The notes: generated by a model not told the origin, from the letters alone. 64,000 bases of DNA from Phallusia mammillata (GCA_003260075.1 QLIY01000236.1:62001-126000), one strand, 5' to 3'; counted from the stretch's first letter, positions 17,101 to 23,908 are shown. Program-made: numbers and translations.

Positions 17101-19054
17101 ACAGGTCTGATGAAATTATTTGGCACATGCAAGTTAAGCTAGGGATTATTAAGTTTAAAAAGTCAATTAATACTAGCACAGTGCAATAAAATGTTTTTAA
17201 ATTAAATTGATGTACACCATATTTACTCCCTGAATGTGGATTATATATTGTTTAGGCCACAAGCACAACCAAAAAGTTCAGTACCACTGACCAACCCAAT
17301 TTTTTAAGGTGCATAATAAACGAAAAATGTTCAATTCAAGAAAAACACACCAGAAGCAATTTGTGTACACCAGAAATTCTTCATCCACAGCACTATCTGT
17401 AGAATTTCATTTTACACTTGTACATACCCTGCTGTGTACACCCTGGATTCATGACAGATAACACAGGGGACAATGTCATTGTGCTGGCTTGAAACATATG
17501 GTTTCCTGCGATCAATGATGTTTCCAGAGTTTTTGAGGGGATCCAACATAAACAATTGAACTGAGCCATTTAGACCGCAGATGATTTGCTGCCTTCGAAG
17601 GTTCAAACACATTGTGTAGATGGGATATCCAATCTAAAGAATAATTATTTTAGGCTTTCTTCAACAAAAAATTAGAATAAATTTAATTAAACTCATTTTG
17701 CTTTTACTGATTTAAAACAATTTTCACATGATTTTTAGTTTGAATTTCGATAGAGTTCGAAGAACAACAATTTATTACAGTTTTAACAAATACTAATGGG
17801 CTACACCAATGTTTTTATACTCATACTACTTCAGAATAATAATATTTTTGTTTACTTTGCACACAATGATGATCTAAGCCTTTAATATTTACTCAGAGAT
17901 GTCATAATATGCAAAGTAAACAAAATCTTAACGACAATTTTCACATAGTGAATTCTCTCAACAAAAAAGATTCAAACTATTGAATAACATCTGAGCTAAA
18001 TGCAAGCAAAATATTCTTAGCAAAAAATACAAACCAACATCTGTGTACAAAGCATCACAACATTTCGACAACTACTGCTTGTTATCATCAGGTAAAATAA
18101 AAGCAACAAAAGGGAGGTAACTTTCCAAGGCAAACAGGTAACTGTGCACTGTATACCCACAATATTCTTGTTTCAAATTAAAGCATGTATCCAAAAAGCT
18201 TTAACCACCAGAGATTGGGTCCATTATTAAAAAATGTGGTACATTTTTAAGCATAGGGTAATTATATGTACGAGTTCACAGTTTGGATAAATTAATAAAT
18301 GGGATCTGTTACCACAAAAAGGTATGGCACCCATGCTAAAACAGTTTTCTTAATGTATTACCCTGATTCTGTCGACAACATTTCCACCACTTCCCCATGC
18401 AATAATTAAGCCATCATTGGCACACGAAAGTAATATTTTCTGCTCACTCCAATATCGGAAATCAGTCAGCCAGCCTCCATGTTCATTGCTAGTGAGCATC
18501 AATTTTCCAGTATCCTGTTCCCACCATTTCATAAGCCCATCTGCAAACATTACACAATGATGAGATTGTTTAAAATTCACTATTATTTTTAGAAACATAA
18601 TATTGACAAGAAAAACTATTGAACATAAAACAACATTTTTGTGTCTTGAAAAAAAGGCTAATGGCATGTGCTTTGAACTGTTGGTTGGTACCTACACTTT
18701 ATTTACTTTAATATAAAGTTGAAGTAGATCAAAATACCTGATATGGTCTTCTATTAGATAACAATTTTCCAAACATATTTGTGCCTAAAAATTGGTAGCC
18801 AAGGTGAATGACTTTTATAAACAGCGTTATAACAGGCATTGACTTTTAATGTTTTTACTTAAATAAATAGGCTCAAATCACAAATTTAAAGGACAGCACT
18901 GACAACTGATGGTATATATTTACTTTTCTGCAGCTAACAAAAAGAGTTTACCTTCAAATCCCACAACAATTTCTCTCCTCATTGGGTGGAAACCAATTGC
19001 AGTGATAGTTCTGGTGTGTGTATCACTTATCATGAACTGTTTTTCCATCGCCAT
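2023..19054 (-). CDS. Multi-WD40-repeat protein, 16 exons (whole gene)
   Basis: Exons in transcript order: 19054-18952, 18540-18362, 17633-17428, 16950-16810, 16167-15981, 15572-15473, 14909-14811, 14419-14329, 14205-14038, 7580-7419, 6874-6700, 6301-6146, 4876-4671, 4119-3906, 2807-2714, 2139-2023. Every junction has an AG acceptor and GT donor, and reading phase carries through except one base at exon 14/15. The product is about 798 residues, made of WD40 repeats (blocks ITGSFDRTVKIW, SGGSNGSVYKWE, SGGWDRRILIW, TGSEDGTIKIW, SGSWDKTIRIW), with an acidic, low-complexity linker in exons 10-12 between two propeller halves. WD40 propellers are protein-binding scaffolds; no catalytic residues are expected. 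The start at 19054 is the first Met, but an AG just upstream (about 19063) allows earlier exons, possibly lost at the N at 19697. The exact family member is not recognised. Intron 9 (6.5 kb) holds an antisense hairpin cluster. Confidence 0.9.
2714..2807 (-). CDS. WD40 gene exon 15
   Basis: TAAAG acceptor followed by G, then VYDMETCNLMQTNIGHTE and NIRSIVHVVERSQ. Ends in phase 0 at GCAG|GTATGT. In-frame TAA directly upstream fixes the acceptor, leaving one G too many for phase 0. Confidence 0.8.
3906..4119 (-). CDS. WD40 gene exon 14
   Basis: TTCAG acceptor. Encodes FAYSSSDGMVYIREFSPKG, LQGHELEITAVRWNPVYDKW and ITGSEDGTIKIW. Donor TGG|GTAAAT in phase 0, which does not match the next exon by one base. 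Confidence 0.9.
4671..4876 (-). CDS. WD40 gene exon 13
   Basis: TTTAAG acceptor. Begins ISGGWDRRILIWCLETGK, then a Glu/Asp-rich segment (REEERLEEEL). Ends in phase 2 at ACAAG|GTTCTT. The DNA carries several overlapping TGACGTCA/CACGTG sites. Confidence 0.85.
5208..5263. repeat. 24-bp CRE minisatellite, short form
   Basis: Three units 24 bp apart (5208, 5232, 5256); the first two carry perfect TGACGTCA, the third is TTACATCA. Confidence 0.8.
5394..5551 (-). pseudogene. Truncated second copy of WD40 exon 12
   Basis: Near-identical to 6146-6301 and keeps the GTAAGT donor, but stops at a C-run (5552-5561) where the intact copy has its acceptor. It belongs to the A/B tandem duplication spanning 4441-6302 and is most likely the other allele, not an alternative exon. 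Confidence 0.8.
5863..6014. repeat. 24-bp CRE minisatellite, long form
   Basis: Seven units exactly 24 bp apart (5863, 5887, 5911, 5935, 5959, 5983, 6007), alternating two 24-bp types, TGACGTCACTTGTCGTATGT and TGACGTCACTTATCGAATAC. Five carry the perfect palindrome TGACGTCA, the ATF/CREB site. It lies in the intron between WD40 exons 12 and 13. Confidence 0.9.
6146..6301 (-). CDS. WD40 gene exon 12 (intact copy)
   Basis: GCGTAG acceptor and ACCTG|GTAAGT donor, 52 codons, phase 0 at both ends. Encodes GPATPPADSMTRDSVTNR then GFICKNVFIGHASCVTALAV and YSCTYL, which continues as ISGGWDRR in exon 13. A second, truncated copy lies at 5394-5551. Confidence 0.85.
6518..6635 (-). mobile_element. tRNA-derived SINE, copy 1
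   Basis: On the minus strand: A box TTGGCCGAATGATC, B box GGTTCGAACC (revcomp of 6532-6542 area), then a T-run giving a poly-A tail. Target duplications AATGTAATTGTT (6506-6517) and AATGTAAATGTT (6636-6647), 11 of 12 matching. The long A-to-B spacing suggests a class II (Ser/Leu-type) tRNA ancestor. Confidence 0.85.
6700..6874 (-). CDS. WD40 gene exon 11
   Basis: CCACAG acceptor. Encodes KFNVLLEVNRTAVTPQTP, then an Asp/Asn/Gln/Lys-rich disordered linker. The donor is GGG|GTTTGT, weaker than the others; reading on would enter the SINE at 6518-6635, so splicing here is the better reading. Confidence 0.7.
7056..7224. mobile_element. pogo/Tigger-like MITE with TA duplication
   Basis: Inverted ends CGGTAAACCTCGGTTAATCC (left) and its near complement at the right, flanked by TA (7054-7055, 7225-7226). 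CCTCGGTTAATCCGGA-like ends are typical of pogo-group Tc1/mariner elements. No transposase. Confidence 0.75.
7163..7349. repeat. C-run junction 4
   Basis: 7163-7246 and 7265-7349 are near-identical, split by ten C (7255-7264). The duplicated part contains the right end of the pogo-like MITE. Confidence 0.85.
7419..7580 (-). CDS. WD40 gene exon 10
   Basis: TACAG acceptor 6.5 kb downstream of exon 9, in matching phase. Encodes LLRCIYVEHLDLLVLASEDG then NIYLWGFDYAAVSALTRL and an acidic tail. Ends in phase 2 at ACGA|GTAAGT. Confidence 0.85.
7800..8029. repeat. C-run junction 5
   Basis: Copies 7800-7910 and 7921-8029 with ten C between (7911-7920); only a few substitutions. Confidence 0.9.
8261..8268. 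promoter_or_regulatory. CRE palindrome upstream of small ORF
   Basis: Perfect TGACGTCA about 90 bp before an ATG at 8358. GCCGCCATTTT at about 8312 resembles an inverted YY1 site, often found near starts of transcription. Confidence 0.35.
8358..8468 (+). CDS. Small ORF, 36 codons, unknown
   Basis: ATG in good context (AAAATGG) opens MASPEAMDANSHVADLEGRV and ends TAA, the stop overlapping AATAAA. It is richer in G+C than its surroundings and follows CRE and YY1-like sites, so it could be the first exon or whole ORF of a gene nested antisense in WD40 intron 9. No domain is recognised and length gives no support by itself. Confidence 0.25.
   Translation: MASPEAMDANSHVADLEGRVLGVYDADTIEPCAAQQ
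8744..8908. repeat. C-run junction 6
   Basis: Copies 8744-8818 and 8831-8908 with twelve C between (8819-8830). Confidence 0.9.
9240..9250. promoter_or_regulatory. Overlapping CRE and E-box
   Basis: TGACGTCA at 9240-9247 overlaps CACGTG at 9245-9250, in a GC-rich stretch with CpG. Promoter-like, inside WD40 intron 9. Confidence 0.35.
9588..9712. promoter_or_regulatory. CRE and E2F-like site cluster
   Basis: TGACGTCA at 9588-9595 and the near-palindrome TTTGGCGCCAAAA at 9700-9712, which contains E2F-type TTTGGCGC on both strands; TCACGTGA follows at about 9727. Such sites cluster in promoters. No gene start is fixed here. Confidence 0.35.
10536..10543 (+). promoter_or_regulatory. TATA-like box
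   Basis: TTTATAAG, preceded by ATTGG (inverted CCAAT) near 10482 and followed 23 bp later by an ATG at 10566. Confidence 0.3.
10566..10682 (+). CDS. Small ORF after TATA-like box
   Basis: 38 codons, MSFEFSVSSIITTSS and on, Ser/Thr-rich. A plausible donor TCA|GTAAGC lies inside it, so it may be a first exon. The ATG is too close to the TATA box for a normal leader. No family recognised. Confidence 0.15.
   Translation: MSFEFSVSSIITTSSVSVRITTTPVLYGEVIESYRLCG
11398..11407 (+). promoter_or_regulatory. TATA box upstream of the hairpin cluster
   Basis: TATATATAAG, with an initiator-like TCATA about 30-40 bp downstream. It points towards the hairpins that begin at 11799, so it is a good candidate for the primary-transcript promoter. 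Confidence 0.5.
11491..11646 (+). CDS. Small ORF, 51 codons, in the putative pri-miRNA leader
   Basis: ATG in good context (AACATGG), MAFMDLTQSLIRLDRFPAAL and on to TAG. It lies between the TATA box at 11398 and the first hairpin. An acceptor-like TTGTGTCTTGCAG follows at about 11668-11680. It may be a short peptide or simply leader sequence. No homologue is recognised. Confidence 0.3.
   Translation: MAFMDLTQSLIRLDRFPAALERDLVSRPKLLLVSNCAALCFSWRIGSSVWD
11799..11867 (+). ncRNA. miRNA-like hairpin 1
   Basis: 5' arm from 11799 (GAAACTTCTGCGGAACAGG), inner stem GGTCGGTT (11822-11829) with AACCGACC (11843-11850), loop 13 nt, outer stem ACA/TGT and AAACT/AGTTT. A four-base CCGG bulge sits in the 5' arm. 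Confidence 0.65.
12007..12073 (+). ncRNA. miRNA-like hairpin 2
   Basis: 5' arm 12007-12029 (GGAACTTTCCCAGGAACAGG + CTG), 3' arm 12053-12073 (CAGCCTGTCGTGGGGATTTC + C). Stem CAGGCTG/CAGCCTG then CCCA/TGGG and GGAA/TTCC with small internal loops. Confidence 0.75.
12171..12219 (+). ncRNA. miRNA-like hairpin 3
   Basis: 5' arm 12171-12192, loop GCTGTG, 3' arm 12199-12219. Pairs AAGTCT/AGACTT, then GAACTT/AAGTTC at the base. Short loop for a pre-miRNA. Confidence 0.7.
12286..12350 (+). ncRNA. miRNA-like hairpin 4
   Basis: 5' arm 12286-12309 (TTGGAACATTTTTGGAACGG), loop 20 nt, 3' arm 12330-12350 (CAGCCCTTCTAAAATTGTCC). Stem CGGGCTG/CAGCCC, GAA/TTC, TTTT/AAAA. Confidence 0.75.
12449..12511 (+). ncRNA. 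miRNA-like hairpin 5
   Basis: 5' arm 12449-12473 (TGAACTTTACCACGAAAAGG), loop 16 nt, 3' arm 12490-12511. Stem AAGGTCTGT/ACAGACCTT, CGA/TCG and TGAAC/GTTCA. Confidence 0.75.
12581..12634 (+). ncRNA. miRNA-like hairpin 6, 3' end cut by C-run
   Basis: 5' arm 12581-12603 (TGAACTTTCTAAGGAATAGG), 3' arm 12618-12634 (AAACCTTTCCCTGGCAA) stopping at the C-run 12635-12652. Stem AGGTTT/AAACCT, GGAA/TTCC. Confidence 0.6.
12635..12652. repeat. C-run of 18
   Basis: Cuts hairpin 6. I see no matching copy on the two sides. Confidence 0.9.
12676..12745. mobile_element. hAT-like MITE end fragment
   Basis: CATTGGTTCTCAACCTGTGG resembles a hAT terminal inverted repeat (CAGTGGTTCTCAACC), followed by GGTACGC-rich sequence. 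No right end seen. Confidence 0.5.
12947..12968 (+). ncRNA. Half hairpin 7, cut by C-run
   Basis: Only a 5' arm (GGAACTTCCCTAGGAACAGG) is present before the C-run at 12969-12978. It could be the other allele of hairpin 2. Confidence 0.5.
12969..12978. repeat. C-run of 10
   Basis: Cuts half-hairpin 7 immediately after the conserved CAGGCT. Confidence 0.9.
13007..13070 (+). ncRNA. miRNA-like hairpin 8
   Basis: 5' arm 13007-13030 (GAAACTTCACTGGAACAGGC), loop 19 nt, 3' arm 13050-13070 (CCGGTCTGCTTCTGAAGTTC). Pairs CCGG/CCGG, CAG/CTG and AACTTCA/TGAAGTT; close in sequence to hairpin 1. Confidence 0.75.
13112..13343. repeat. C-run junctions: tandem copy within the cluster
   Basis: C-runs at 13112-13123 and 13228-13239; copies 13124-13227 and 13240-13343 differ at a few sites (GGATCTTT versus GGAACTTT). 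Confidence 0.9.
13358..13434 (+). ncRNA. miRNA-like hairpin 9
   Basis: 5' arm 13358-13384 (TTGGAACATTCATTGGAACG), loop about 28 nt, 3' arm 13413-13434 (ACCAGCCTTTCTAGAAAGTT). Pairs GGCTGGT/ACCAGCC and GGAAC/GTTCC. Confidence 0.7.
13900..14017 (-). mobile_element. tRNA-derived SINE, copy 2
   Basis: Same element as 6518-6635: on the minus strand GGGCAGGAACTTGGCCGAAT, A box, B box GGGTTCGAACCC, poly-A. Perfect 10-bp target duplication ATTTAGCATC at 13890-13899 and 14018-14027. Confidence 0.9.
14038..14205 (-). CDS. WD40 gene exon 9
   Basis: TTTTTAG acceptor. Encodes SMEPLTRKECKDKLESIKKE, a charged helical stretch, then HYAFNTSLVAPSSLYKR. Ends in phase 2 at AAAAG|GTGGGT. A SINE sits 20 bp into the following intron. 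Confidence 0.8.
14329..14419 (-). CDS. WD40 gene exon 8
   Basis: TTTTAG acceptor. Encodes PMLLFSGGSNGSVYKWERLQ, a clear WD blade. Ends in phase 2 at ACAG|GTAAGT. Confidence 0.9.
14811..14909 (-). CDS. WD40 gene exon 7
   Basis: TTACAG acceptor. Encodes NRRHLIVWKFNTAG then CKHAIESVSY. Ends in phase 1 at TACA|GTAAGT. Confidence 0.85.
15070..15847. repeat. C-run junctions: segment Y in two copies
   Basis: Y (15070-15328) lies between C-runs 15060-15069 and 15330-15339; Y' (15587-15847) is the same sequence next to WD40 exon 6. Sequence around 15001 also matches around 15415-15475, so an allelic stretch with its middle missing has been inserted into intron 6. Confidence 0.85.
15473..15572 (-). 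CDS. WD40 gene exon 6
   Basis: CAACAG acceptor. Encodes VSEFLPTFQSESDDEISHK then LLKLRYSPDSGQIVG. Ends in phase 1 at GTTG|GTAAGC. Confidence 0.85.
15981..16167 (-). CDS. WD40 gene exon 5
   Basis: TGCAG acceptor. Begins LITGSFDRTVKIW, a canonical WD40 strand, then ITSLCYIPRAKVVWIASGS. Ends in phase 0 at GAAAAT|GTACGA. A partial second copy lies at 16359-16406. Confidence 0.9.
16128..16569. repeat. C-run junction at WD40 exon 5
   Basis: Copies 16128-16347 and 16359-16569, eleven C between (16348-16358). Confidence 0.9.
16359..16406 (-). pseudogene. Partial second copy of WD40 exon 5
   Basis: Right of the C-run at 16348-16358 the acceptor and first codons of exon 5 recur with a silent change, then continue into duplicated intron sequence. 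Confidence 0.8.
16810..16950 (-). CDS. WD40 gene exon 4
   Basis: TTTTAG acceptor. Encodes FDGKFCIYDTTLYPGTKG then RAHDAGINCMILVKDNE. Ends in phase 2 at CTTG|GTGAGA, splitting a Trp codon. Confidence 0.85.
17428..17633 (-). CDS. WD40 gene exon 3
   Basis: TTTAG acceptor. Encodes IGYPIYTMCLNLRRQ, then IICGLNGSVQLFMLDP and VICHESRVYTAG. Ends in phase 2 at CAGG|GTATGT. Confidence 0.85.
18362..18540 (-). CDS. WD40 gene exon 2
   Basis: TGCAG acceptor, then DGLMKWWEQDTGKL and ILLSCANDGLIIAWG, two WD blades. Ends in phase 0 at AGG|GTAATA. Its last bases recur at 19684-19696, just before the N. Confidence 0.85.
18952..19054 (-). CDS. WD40 gene exon 1 (first visible)
   Basis: Starts at Met (MAMEKQFMISDTHTR) and runs into GFHPMRREIVVGFE, the first half of a WD repeat; ends in phase 1 at GAAG|GTAAAC. 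A possible acceptor TTGTAG lies nine bases upstream of the ATG, so this may be an internal exon. Confidence 0.75.
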
Positions 19055-19266
19055 TTTGCAGCTTTCTACAAGTCGTAAAAAACAAGGATGATGAAACCAA
19101 AATTCAAATATTTCTTCCCACAACCGGAGAGTATTATTGAAATAAGCAATATTTTCTTGCACAACTATGACAGCAAGCTCAGTGGATAAATAAAATACTC
19201 TTAGCCCACATTGGATTTTATGGCACATTTCGCCGAGATCTCGGGTGTGCATGAAGCCCCCCCCCC

Positions 19267-19696
19267 AATACCTGATATGGTCTTCTATTAGATAACAATT
19301 TTCCAAACATATTTTTGCCTAAAAATTGGTAGCCAAGGTGAATGACTTTTATAAACAGCAAACTGTTATAACAGGCATTGCCTTTTAATGTTTTTGCCCC
19401 CCCCCCTCATCAGGTAAAATAAAAGCAACAAAAGGGAGGTAACTTTCCAAGGCATATTGGTAACTGTGCATTTTGTACCCACAATATTCTTGTTTCAAAT
19501 TAAAGCATGTATCCAAAAAACTTTAACCACCACAGATTGGGTCCATTATTAAAAAAGGTGGTACATTTTTAAGCATAGGGTAATTATATGTAAGAGTTCA
19601 CAGTTTGGATAAATTAATAAACGGGATATGTTACCACAAAAAGGTATGGCACCCATGCTAAAACAGTTTTCTTAATGTATTACCCTGATTCTGTCG
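19267..19696. repeat. Rearranged copies ending at the N
   Basis: 19267-19396 copies 18733-18860 and 19407-19696 copies 18086-18372. C-runs at 19257-19266 and 19397-19406. The two blocks are in reversed order relative to the originals, and the second ends inside WD40 exon 2 at the N (19697). Confidence 0.85.
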
Positions 19697-19697
19697 A
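19697..19697. other. Unknown base N: contig join
   Basis: A single N. The homopolymer runs switch from C to G across it, suggesting that two contigs of opposite orientation were joined. Confidence 0.8.
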
Positions 19698-20543
19698 NCG
19701 TAAACCGAAAAAAATGTCTCAAGTGTGCAATCAAACTTGAAAAAAAATAGTTTTGGGTGTGCAGCTGCCATACTATCCATACTGGCTCTTAGCAATATTT
19801 ACAGGTTAAAATATGAAGTATTTTACCAAAACAATAATTGTAATCATATTATCAGAATGCTTGAACTTACTCAAACAGTAAATCAAAGAAATAAAACATA
19901 ATTGTGGTTAGACAATACACAAAAAACAATTCTGCAACTTACTTTTTGTGATATTCTATCAGTTTAAAATGCAGGTCATCACATCAGAATAAAAATAATT
20001 TTGCAGCACAAAAACAAAACCGCCAAGGCTTCGTCTGTTGCGATGGAGTTGCTACCACTTCGCTACAGCGAATTTTAAGTAATGTGGGTATTTTTTATCT
20101 TTAACATAAAAAGTCTCAGTAATAAATTTAATGCCAGTGCTGGGAAAAGTTGTAAAGTTTTTCACGGTTACTAGTCAGGCCGACATTTCTCAACCAAAAT
20201 AGTTACTTGTCGTTAAAAACTGTCATGGTAAACTGAAATATCGGATCAATCAATTGCTATTGACACTGATGTCACTAGGGAGCAGTAATTTTTCCCAGCC
20301 TCACCAAATTTATGTACGCAAATTGACCTCACCTGATAACCTTGTTTAAACTGATGTCAGGTAAGAACGATAGCAAAATATGTCAGTTCACATTTTCCAA
20401 GCAGGACACTACCAACTTTTATCTCTTTGGTTTCATAAGTATCGCATGTTTTTTTCATGTTTTATACGATAAATAACATTCTGATGGAACACCATTTTCC
20501 GAAACAGGTTTTCTAGGACGCCAATCTTTATTTATTATTATCG

Positions 20544-20800
20544 AAAAGGTATTGGGCTATTTTTAACTTTACTTTTATCCAGTGGGCATCTTTGTTTTTG
20601 TCTGTCGCATTTTTAACAGAAGCAAAACACAAGAATGAATTAAAATTAACAACACCATGTTTTTCAGGGGGGGGGGAAAAAGGTATTGGGCTATTTTTAA
20701 CTTTCCTTCTATCCAGTGGGCATCTTTGTTTTTGTCTGTCGCATTTTTAACCGAAGCAAAACACAAGAATGAATTAAAATTAACAACACCATGTTTTTCA
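20544..20800. repeat. G-run junction
   Basis: Copies 20544-20666 and 20677-20800, ten G between (20667-20676). Confidence 0.9.
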
Positions 20801-21408
20801 TAGATCACCCACATAGCAGAGCTTAAAATTGACCTACGGTTGGCCAACACCTTTTGGGTTGGCATTGGTTATTAACTTATTCGTCAACATGCCTAGTTGG
20901 ACTTATACGTTTCCAGAACGCCGTTGGCCCTTTTCGGGAACTGCTTTATAGACTCCATAATATTTACTGCCCACGTAACGCCGATGTAAAATCGCGATAA
21001 GGCATGTCCAACACGGTTTTGCAATCGCAAGACTCTGGTGGTATCCCAGTCACAGATATTACTCGCATTACTGGAACATCGACTAAATACATGTACAAGG
21101 ACCACACCTTCGTCACTGGCCACCTTTGGGGTTGTTGGGCGTCGTTTTACCTGTAATGGGGAAATTGAACAAGATTTGTTTGAATTCAGGACCGTAAATG
21201 CGTCTGGGCTGGGCTATTTGGAATTGACGGTACCTGGTGTTTACTATGCTTGTAACCAACACAGGGTTGTAAAACACCTAAAAAAACAGTCTTTTAAAAA
21301 TGCCAAAAGGCTTGTTGGTCTTGTACTGAAAACATTATTATTGAAAACGTCCCCCCTTGGGGAAAACAAGCATTGTTTTACATTATATGTCGGAAATGTT
21401 TTAACTCA

Positions 21409-21723
21409 AAAAATTTTTTTTAACATGACCATGGCCTTTTTAAATGCTAACGTAAGCTGCCTGTTTACAACAACAACGAAAATAGCCGAAACGCGTGCAA
21501 AACAAATCTTATACTCGGCGTTTGACGAATGTACGTCAATGTTGAAGCAAATGCAATCCAGGGGGGGGGGCAATTTTTTTTTTAAACATGACCATGGCCT
21601 TTTCAAATGCTAACGTAAGCTGCCTGTTTACAACAACAAAAAAAATAGCCGAAACGCGTGCAAAACAAATCTTAAACTCGGCGTTTGACGAATGTACGTC
21701 AATGTTGAAGCAAATGCAATCCA

Positions 21724-21787
<64 letters not shown>
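21409..21787. repeat. G-run junction followed by a 64-G tract
   Basis: Copies 21409-21560 and 21571-21723, ten G between (21561-21570); the second copy is followed by 64 G (21724-21787). Confidence 0.9.
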
Positions 21788-21788
<1 letters not shown>

Positions 21789-21842
21789 TTGGCGACGTTT
21801 TAACGTACAGCGCCCGTCAATTACGTATGGAAATAAATCAAA

Positions 21843-22650
21843 TGCGGGAAGTGTCTTGTTGCGTAAGGACGGACTTGGTTACAAACATATTGTTGATTAT
21901 CGTTCTACGTCGAGTGGGTACAATGTGACCGTTGTACAAAAGGTTTGCACTTATAAATACTACACACAAACTTAGAAAGAAGCTGGTTCATAAACAAAAT
22001 GTCAGAGAGTATGTGTACAACAAATATATTGTGATGCAGCCGATTCAACGTTTCCTTCAATGCATTGACTAATGTAAGATGCAAGTCCTGTGGCAGTTTG
22101 TTTTGCTGATAAGGTTTGTATTGGGATTTGGTTTATACTCTAAAAATACGTACGTATGATGAAATAACGTCGGTTTAACAATAGTCAAGCATATGGCAGA
22201 TTGGTTAAAAGAAGATCAGTTCGTCTAAACCAGTGCCCTTCAACCTTTTTTGGTGTGGTGAACCCTTAAAGTTGTTGTGGCGAACGGGGGGGGGGTGCGG
22301 GAAGTGCGTAAGGATGGACTTGGTTAAAAACATATCTGTTGTTTGTCGTTCTACGTCAAGTGGGTACAATGTGACCGTTGTACAAAAAGTTTGCACTTAT
22401 AAATACTACACACAAACTTAGAAAGAAGCTGGTTTAACAACAAAACTCTCAGAGAGTATATGTGTATGATAAATATATTGTAATGCAGACGATTCAACGT
22501 TTCCTTCAATGCATTGACTAAACCCTGTGGCAGTTTGTTTTGCTGATAAGGTTTGGTTTATGCTCGAAAAATAAGTACGTGTGATGAAACAACATCGGTT
22601 TAATAATATTCAAGCAGATCGCGGATTGGTTAAAAGAAAATGGGCTTTTC
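21843..22650. repeat. G-run junction with MITE end
   Basis: Copy 21843-22230, then a hAT-like end (22231-22285), ten G (22286-22295), then the second copy 22296-22650 without the MITE. Confidence 0.85.
22231..22285. mobile_element. hAT-like MITE left end, cut by G-run
   Basis: CAGTGCCCTTCAACCTTTTT follows GTTCGTCTAAAC; the second copy (near 22645) has the empty site GTTCGTCCAAACTATT. Confidence 0.6.
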
Positions 22651-23052
22651 AGTTCGTCCAAACTATTAACGAGTCGCCCCTATGCCAATATTGGACGTTA
22701 CTATACCAATATTAATTACTCAACGAGTCTTGTGCTTGCGATACGGGGCAAAGTACCAATCCGCACACCTTGGAGTACCAATTTGCACACCTTGCAGTCT
22801 GTTGTCCACTCTGACACTGATACATGTTTTCGCCAATAAACAAAGCCAATATGCATCATGCAGCTGTACCCAAAACATACCCAAAATTATATTTCTACGA
22901 ACAAGTCCTGGTCAAATTTATTTAAAAATGAAAACCATGATGCAACGTTTAGCACAGCAATAAGTCAAAGCAACGTTCTTGGTGGTTGAACAGAAAACAG
23001 CTGTTTGTTTTTCAGCATAGGGGCCCGTTTATTTGCGGCGCACGATCTAAAC

Positions 23053-23093
23053 CAGTGGTTCCCAACCTTTCTACACTGTGGGACCGGTAAAAA
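23053..23093. mobile_element. hAT-like MITE left end, cut by G-run
   Basis: CAGTGGTTCCCAACCTTTCT after GCACGATCTAAAC, ending at ten G (23094-23103). The same flank recurs without it near 24390 and 25010. Confidence 0.7.
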
Positions 23094-23396
23094 GGGGGGG
23101 GGGATAATATAAAAAGCGACATGAAAAACCGTTATGCATATCATCTTGTCAATTAACTCCAAGCATATGTTCGCGACTTTTCTATGAAACATCAGCAAAA
23201 AAAACAACACTCGATATCCTAACATCACCCGAATGTAACACAGCCACTATCAAACTAGACACGGGGATAAACCATTGAAAAGTTTACCCGGGTTATTCAT
23301 AAGTTGAAACCTACATCTTTTTTAATATCTTGAAAGTCAAACATTAATGGTTCATTAAAAGTTTGTGATGCACCCTTGTATACCTTTTGGTACTGG

Positions 23397-23397
23397 N
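23397..23397. other. Unknown base N
   Basis: Single N, probably a contig join; G-runs keep the same orientation on both sides. Confidence 0.7.
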
Positions 23398-23520
23398 GTG
23401 TTGACCTAAACTACTTAACGAGTCGTTACTATGCCAATATTGGAAGTTATTGTGCCAATATTACTTCACAAGTCTTGAGCTTGCGATATTGGGTAAAGTA
23501 CCAATCCGCACACCTTGGAG

Positions 23521-23839
23521 CAGTGGTTCCCAAACTTTTTTCTTTTAAGGCGCATTTTAGAAAATACAAAAATTATTTGGCGCACTTCGAACATTTGAAT
23601 AATTTTTTTAGCTGACAAAGGCACTAACTATGAGGTCATAAAGCCGCTATACAGGTCACTTTCATAGTTAAATGGCCTAGTTGAATATCTCAGAGACGTG
23701 GAGCATGTTGGCCTAGTGGTCTAAGCACCTGGTACTACTACTCTACTTGATTGATTTTAATTTCAATATTTTTTGCGGCACACCTAATGACATCTGGCGG
23801 CACACCAGTGTGCCGCGGCGCATAGTTTGGGAACCACTG
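23521..23839. mobile_element. Complete hAT MITE, 319 bp
   Basis: Inverted ends CAGTGGTTCCCAAACT and AGTTTGGGAACCACTG with a perfect 8-bp target duplication CCTTGGAG (23513-23520, 23840-23847), the hAT signature. The related copy near 22763 has the empty site. Inside it, GTTGGCCTAGTGGTCTAAGC (about 23708) looks like a tRNA A box, perhaps a nested tRNA-derived fragment. Confidence 0.9.
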
Positions 23840-23908
23840 CCTTGGAGTTAACAGTCTGTTGTCTCCACTGACACTGACGCATATTTTCGCCAATAAACAA
23901 AGCCAATA

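Noticed and set aside
21038-21560. 174-codon open frame on the plus strand
   Set aside because: No ATG at its start, no domain, and the second copy (21571-21723) differs by three changes that all alter the residue; the frame then runs into G tracts.
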